Shown here: in pieces, positions 61,254 through 64,000 of the stretch
How positions within the stretch are numbered: position 1 is the first letter of the stretch
Layout of the letters: every line of letters starts with the position of its first letter
Assembly (NCBI RefSeq): GCF_947258525.1
Contig: NZ_CAMYIP010000018.1
Coordinates: forward strand, 1 to 64,000
Reading direction: 5' to 3'
Origin: an uncultured Eudoraea sp.
GTDB lineage: Bacteria; Bacteroidota; Bacteroidia; Flavobacteriales; Flavobacteriaceae
Length of the DNA: 64,000 nt
The notes under the pieces: generated by a model
The model's database searches: none
The model's input: only the letters and a program-made list of their open reading frames with translations
Told to the model about the DNA's origin: nothing
Translations under genes and position numbers: made by a program

Positions 61254-61655
61254 TTAGTTGTAATGGGCCTTAAAAATATTTATAAGTACATCTGGGGGAA
61301 CTATCTTATTGGGATAATCGTGCATAACAGTAAGAACCTGTTCAATGGCGGACGGGGGTAAACCCATGCCCAGTCCAATATTGTGTAGTTTGCCAATTTC
61401 AATTTGATTTTGTTCCTGGTCAACATTCATCAAGAGCACAAGTCTATGGAATTGCAGAATACGATCTGCCTGAGTTTTCGGAATGACTATTTTTATCTGT
61501 TTCTTGAGCAGCGAATCAAATATTTCCTTCTCAATACCCAAAATAACAGCAACACCGAACAGAAAATTATATTCCGAATCTTTTAAATCATGATCGGCCC
61601 TTGCAAAAGCAATCATTTCGGATAATATGCTAAGTTTTTCTTTATAAGTACTCAT
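61254..61655 (-). CDS. TerB-like hypothetical protein
   Basis: Start placed at MSTYKEKLSILSEMIAFARADHDLKDSEYNFLFGVAVILGI, resembling TerB-type helical domains. Confidence 0.6.
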   Translation of the reverse strand: MSTYKEKLSILSEMIAFARADHDLKDSEYNFLFGVAVILGIEKEIFDSLLKKQIKIVIPKTQADRILQFHRLVLLMNVDQEQNQIEIGKLHNIGLGMGLPPSAIEQVLTVMHDYPNKIVPPDVLINIFKAHYN

Positions 61656-61794
61656 TATCCTATTTATTAGTCCCTCCCATATTTTAGTCGTATATATAAC
61701 AATAAAATGGGCAATTTCGTATAAAAACCTTGCAGATAGACCAAAAACCGGAAATGACTTCTTAATTTGTAATACCTTGCATAAAATGCTTGAT

Positions 61795-62145
61795 ATGACC
61801 AATAATGATATATTAAAAAAACTCCGCGTTGCATTAATGCTTCGGGATGATGAAATTGTAAAAATTCTTGAATTAGTTGATTTCAGAATTTCCAAGAGCG
61901 AAATTGGCGCCTTTTGCCGAAAAGAAGGGCATCCTAAATATAGAGAATGTGGAGATCAGGTATTGCGTAATTTCCTTAATGGCCTTGTTATTCATTTAAG
62001 AGGTACCAAAGAAAATCCAAAAATCCCAAAAGAAGTATTAAAGCAAATCAAAAAGACAGAAAGCACTCCTTCAAAGAAGTATGTGAAACCAAAAAAAAAG
62101 TCTGACCTTAGTTATGTAAAATATAAGAACAAAAAAAAGTCCTGA
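61795..62145 (+). CDS. DUF1456 (YehS-like) family protein
   Basis: MTNNDILKKLRVALMLRDDEIVKILELVDFRISKSEIGAFCRKEGHPKYRECGDQVLRNFLNGLVIHLRG; Lys-rich tail. Confidence 0.85.
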   Translation: MTNNDILKKLRVALMLRDDEIVKILELVDFRISKSEIGAFCRKEGHPKYRECGDQVLRNFLNGLVIHLRGTKENPKIPKEVLKQIKKTESTPSKKYVKPKKKSDLSYVKYKNKKKS

Positions 62146-62162
62146 ATTCCTTCAGGACTTTT
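62135..62162 (+). terminator. Terminator hairpin overlapping the DUF1456 stop codon
   Basis: AAAAGTCCTGAA-TTCC-TTCAGGACTTTT perfect 12-bp stem, preceded by an A-run. Confidence 0.85.
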
Positions 62163-62180
62163 ATCTTTTGTAACACTCTG

Positions 62181-62519
62181 TTAGGCCTTAACCCGTAAAG
62201 GCATCCTATACATCCTTCCTTCTACAAATTCATTCAATTCAACTTTTTTATAGTTGAGTTTACTTTTTACAAATGATTCCAGATCTGAATCATTTGTTTC
62301 TACAGAAATGACCACAATTTCCTCTTCACTGTTCACAGTAAACAGGACATTAGCTGTTAATTCCTCAGAATCTTCAACAATTAATTTGTTTACTTTTAAT
62401 AGTTCTTGAATTTGTGTTTTCAGACTTCTTTGTGGATCGGTGTTGTCTGAATTATTCGCAAATAGATTTCCCGAAATAAATAGTGCCGCAGCGACTAAAA
62501 CTAAACTGAATTTTCTCAT
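62181..62519 (-). CDS. Small secreted hypothetical protein
   Basis: Start placed at MRKFSLVLVAAALFISGNLFA signal peptide; conserved-looking VLFTVNSEEEIVVISVETND. Confidence 0.75.
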   Translation of the reverse strand: MRKFSLVLVAAALFISGNLFANNSDNTDPQRSLKTQIQELLKVNKLIVEDSEELTANVLFTVNSEEEIVVISVETNDSDLESFVKSKLNYKKVELNEFVEGRMYRMPLRVKA

Positions 62520-62647
62520 GATTGTTTGTTTAATGATTGATGAATATGTAACAATAGACACACTTGGTATAAAGATGTTACAAAAAATGACTTTTTTTAA
62601 CAATGTATTAATAAAGCATACATCCTAATAACAGGAATTTAAGCAAT

Positions 62648-62682
62648 AAAAAAAGGGTGATGTCCATAACACCACCCTCTAT
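62648..62682 (-). terminator. Terminator for sucC
   Basis: Minus strand GGGTGGTGT-tatgg-ACATCACCC (one G:U) followed by TTTTTTT. Confidence 0.75.
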
Positions 62683-62707
62683 TATAATTATCTGAAGTAG
62701 CTTATTT

Positions 62708-63901
62708 TTAAGCTAAAACTTCTTTGACTTTATCTGCAGCTTCCTGAAATTGAACAGCTGAATGTACTGCCAATCCGGAATTATCAATGATTTCTTTAGC
62801 CAATTCTGCGTTTGTGCCTTGCAATCGAACAATAATTGGAACTTTTATCGCATCTCCCATGTTCTTATAAGCATCCACTACCCCCTGTGCTACGCGGTCG
62901 CATCTCACAATACCTCCAAAAATATTGATTAGGATAGCTTTCACTGCAGAATCCTTTAAAATTATTCGAAAGGCCTCTTCGACTCTTTTCGCATCCGCAG
63001 TTCCTCCCACATCTAAAAAGTTAGCAGGCTCCCCACCTGCCATTTTGATCAGATCCATTGTAGCCATCGCCAATCCGGCACCGTTGACCATACACCCTAC
63101 GTTTCCATCAAGATCTACATAGTTCAATCCTACGGCACGTGCTTCTACTTCAATTGGGCTTTCTTCTCGTAAATCCCTCATTTCAGCATATTGCTTTCTC
63201 CTGTATAACGAGTTATCATCTATAGAAACTTTGGCATCAACAGCCAATATTAAATTATCTGAAGTTTTGAGTACCGGATTTATTTCAAACAAATTAGAAT
63301 CACTTTGTTCATATGCCCTGTAAAGCGCTGTTACAAATTTGGTCATTTCTTTAAAAGCAATTCCTGATAAACCAAGGTTAAAAGCAATTTTTCTCGCCTG
63401 GAATGGTAATAACCCCACAGCCGGATCAATTTCTTCAGTAAAAATAAGATGTGGTGTTTTATCGGCTACTTCTTCAATATCCATCCCTCCTTCGGTTGAG
63501 TACATTATCATGTTTTTACCGGTGGCTCTATTTAACAAAACGGACATGTAAAATTCACTGGTCTCACTTTCTCCCGGATAATACACATCTTCAGCGATAA
63601 GTACCTGATGAACTTTTTTACCCTCAGCTGAAGTTTGAGGAGTAATCAAATTCATTCCTATAATATTGCCTGAAATCTCCTCTACCTCTTTTAAATTTTT
63701 AGCCAGCTTTACGCCCCCTCCTTTACCTCTTCCTCCGGCATGAACCTGTGCCTTAATCACAAACCATTCAGTACCGGTCTCTCCTGTAAGTTGTTTTGCA
63801 ACATCTACAGCTTCTTTAGGATTATGAGCTACGAGACCCCTTTGAATTCGAACTCCAAAACTTGCTAAAATTTCTTTTCCCTGATATTCGTGAAGATTCA
63901 T
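62708..63901 (-). CDS. sucC: Succinyl-CoA synthetase (ADP-forming) beta subunit
   Basis: Start placed at MNLHEYQGKEILASFGVRIQRG; VHAGGRGKGGGVKLAK; VNGAGLAMATMDLIKMAGGEPANFLDVGG; INIFGGIVRCD. Confidence 0.96.
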   Translation of the reverse strand: MNLHEYQGKEILASFGVRIQRGLVAHNPKEAVDVAKQLTGETGTEWFVIKAQVHAGGRGKGGGVKLAKNLKEVEEISGNIIGMNLITPQTSAEGKKVHQVLIAEDVYYPGESETSEFYMSVLLNRATGKNMIMYSTEGGMDIEEVADKTPHLIFTEEIDPAVGLLPFQARKIAFNLGLSGIAFKEMTKFVTALYRAYEQSDSNLFEINPVLKTSDNLILAVDAKVSIDDNSLYRRKQYAEMRDLREESPIEVEARAVGLNYVDLDGNVGCMVNGAGLAMATMDLIKMAGGEPANFLDVGGTADAKRVEEAFRIILKDSAVKAILINIFGGIVRCDRVAQGVVDAYKNMGDAIKVPIIVRLQGTNAELAKEIIDNSGLAVHSAVQFQEAADKVKEVLA

Positions 63902-63926
63902 ATTATGATTTATGTGGGTTAGGTAG

Positions 63927-63934
63927 CAAAAATA
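63927..63934 (-). promoter_or_regulatory. TATTTTTG -7 box upstream of sucC
   Basis: CAAAAATA on the + strand, 25 nt upstream of the sucC start. Confidence 0.55.
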
Positions 63935-64000
63935 GGAAACCGACCGCATTTACCCTAATAAAACCACAAATAGGACCTAATCTTTTTAAAGATCAATATA

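Noticed and set aside
1-64000. CRISPR arrays, tRNA/rRNA genes, prophage or complete IS elements
   Set aside because: No regularly spaced repeats, no tRNA-like T-loop or anticodon patterns, no transposase or phage structural proteins noticed; a tool scan (tRNAscan, CRISPR finder) would be needed to exclude small features

Overview
The window is about 64 kb of an AT-rich Bacteroidota chromosome, most likely Flavobacteriaceae. Support for that: gldI, T9SS type B sorting domains, TAnnTTTG-type -7 promoter boxes, and flavobacterial housekeeping genes. Most of it is ordinary core genome: ribH (partial), recF, ndk, nrnA-like, gldI, pepD, spoT/relA, fur, purA, lptA/ostA-like, aroE, def, ruvX, dapD, sua5, CCA-adding enzyme, uvrB, hsp20 and sucC. 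I saw no rRNA, tRNA, CRISPR array, prophage or complete IS element. Accessory regions of interest are: (1) a four-gene 'planctomycete-type' cluster (PSCyt/DUF1549/DUF1553 with an embedded LamG domain, DUF1501 Tat protein, Tat NHL/propeller protein, DUF2231-PSCyt1-LRR membrane cytochrome) at 16.4-23.6 kb; (2) a secreted hydrolase block (DUF1080, DUF5916, class C serine hydrolase, alpha/beta hydrolase, SGNH, GH20) at 33-41 kb; (3) a glycosyltransferase block with a GT2-GT9 fusion at 43.6-47.5 kb; (4) two tandem T9SS type B FN3-like-repeat proteins at 55-58.5 kb. Two genes look broken: ctaA (heme A synthase, internal deletion plus frameshift) and the 5' end of the 52.4-53.3 kb minus-strand gene. 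No clearly undescribed system could be proven by reading alone. The planctomycete-type cluster is the best candidate for an under-characterised one.
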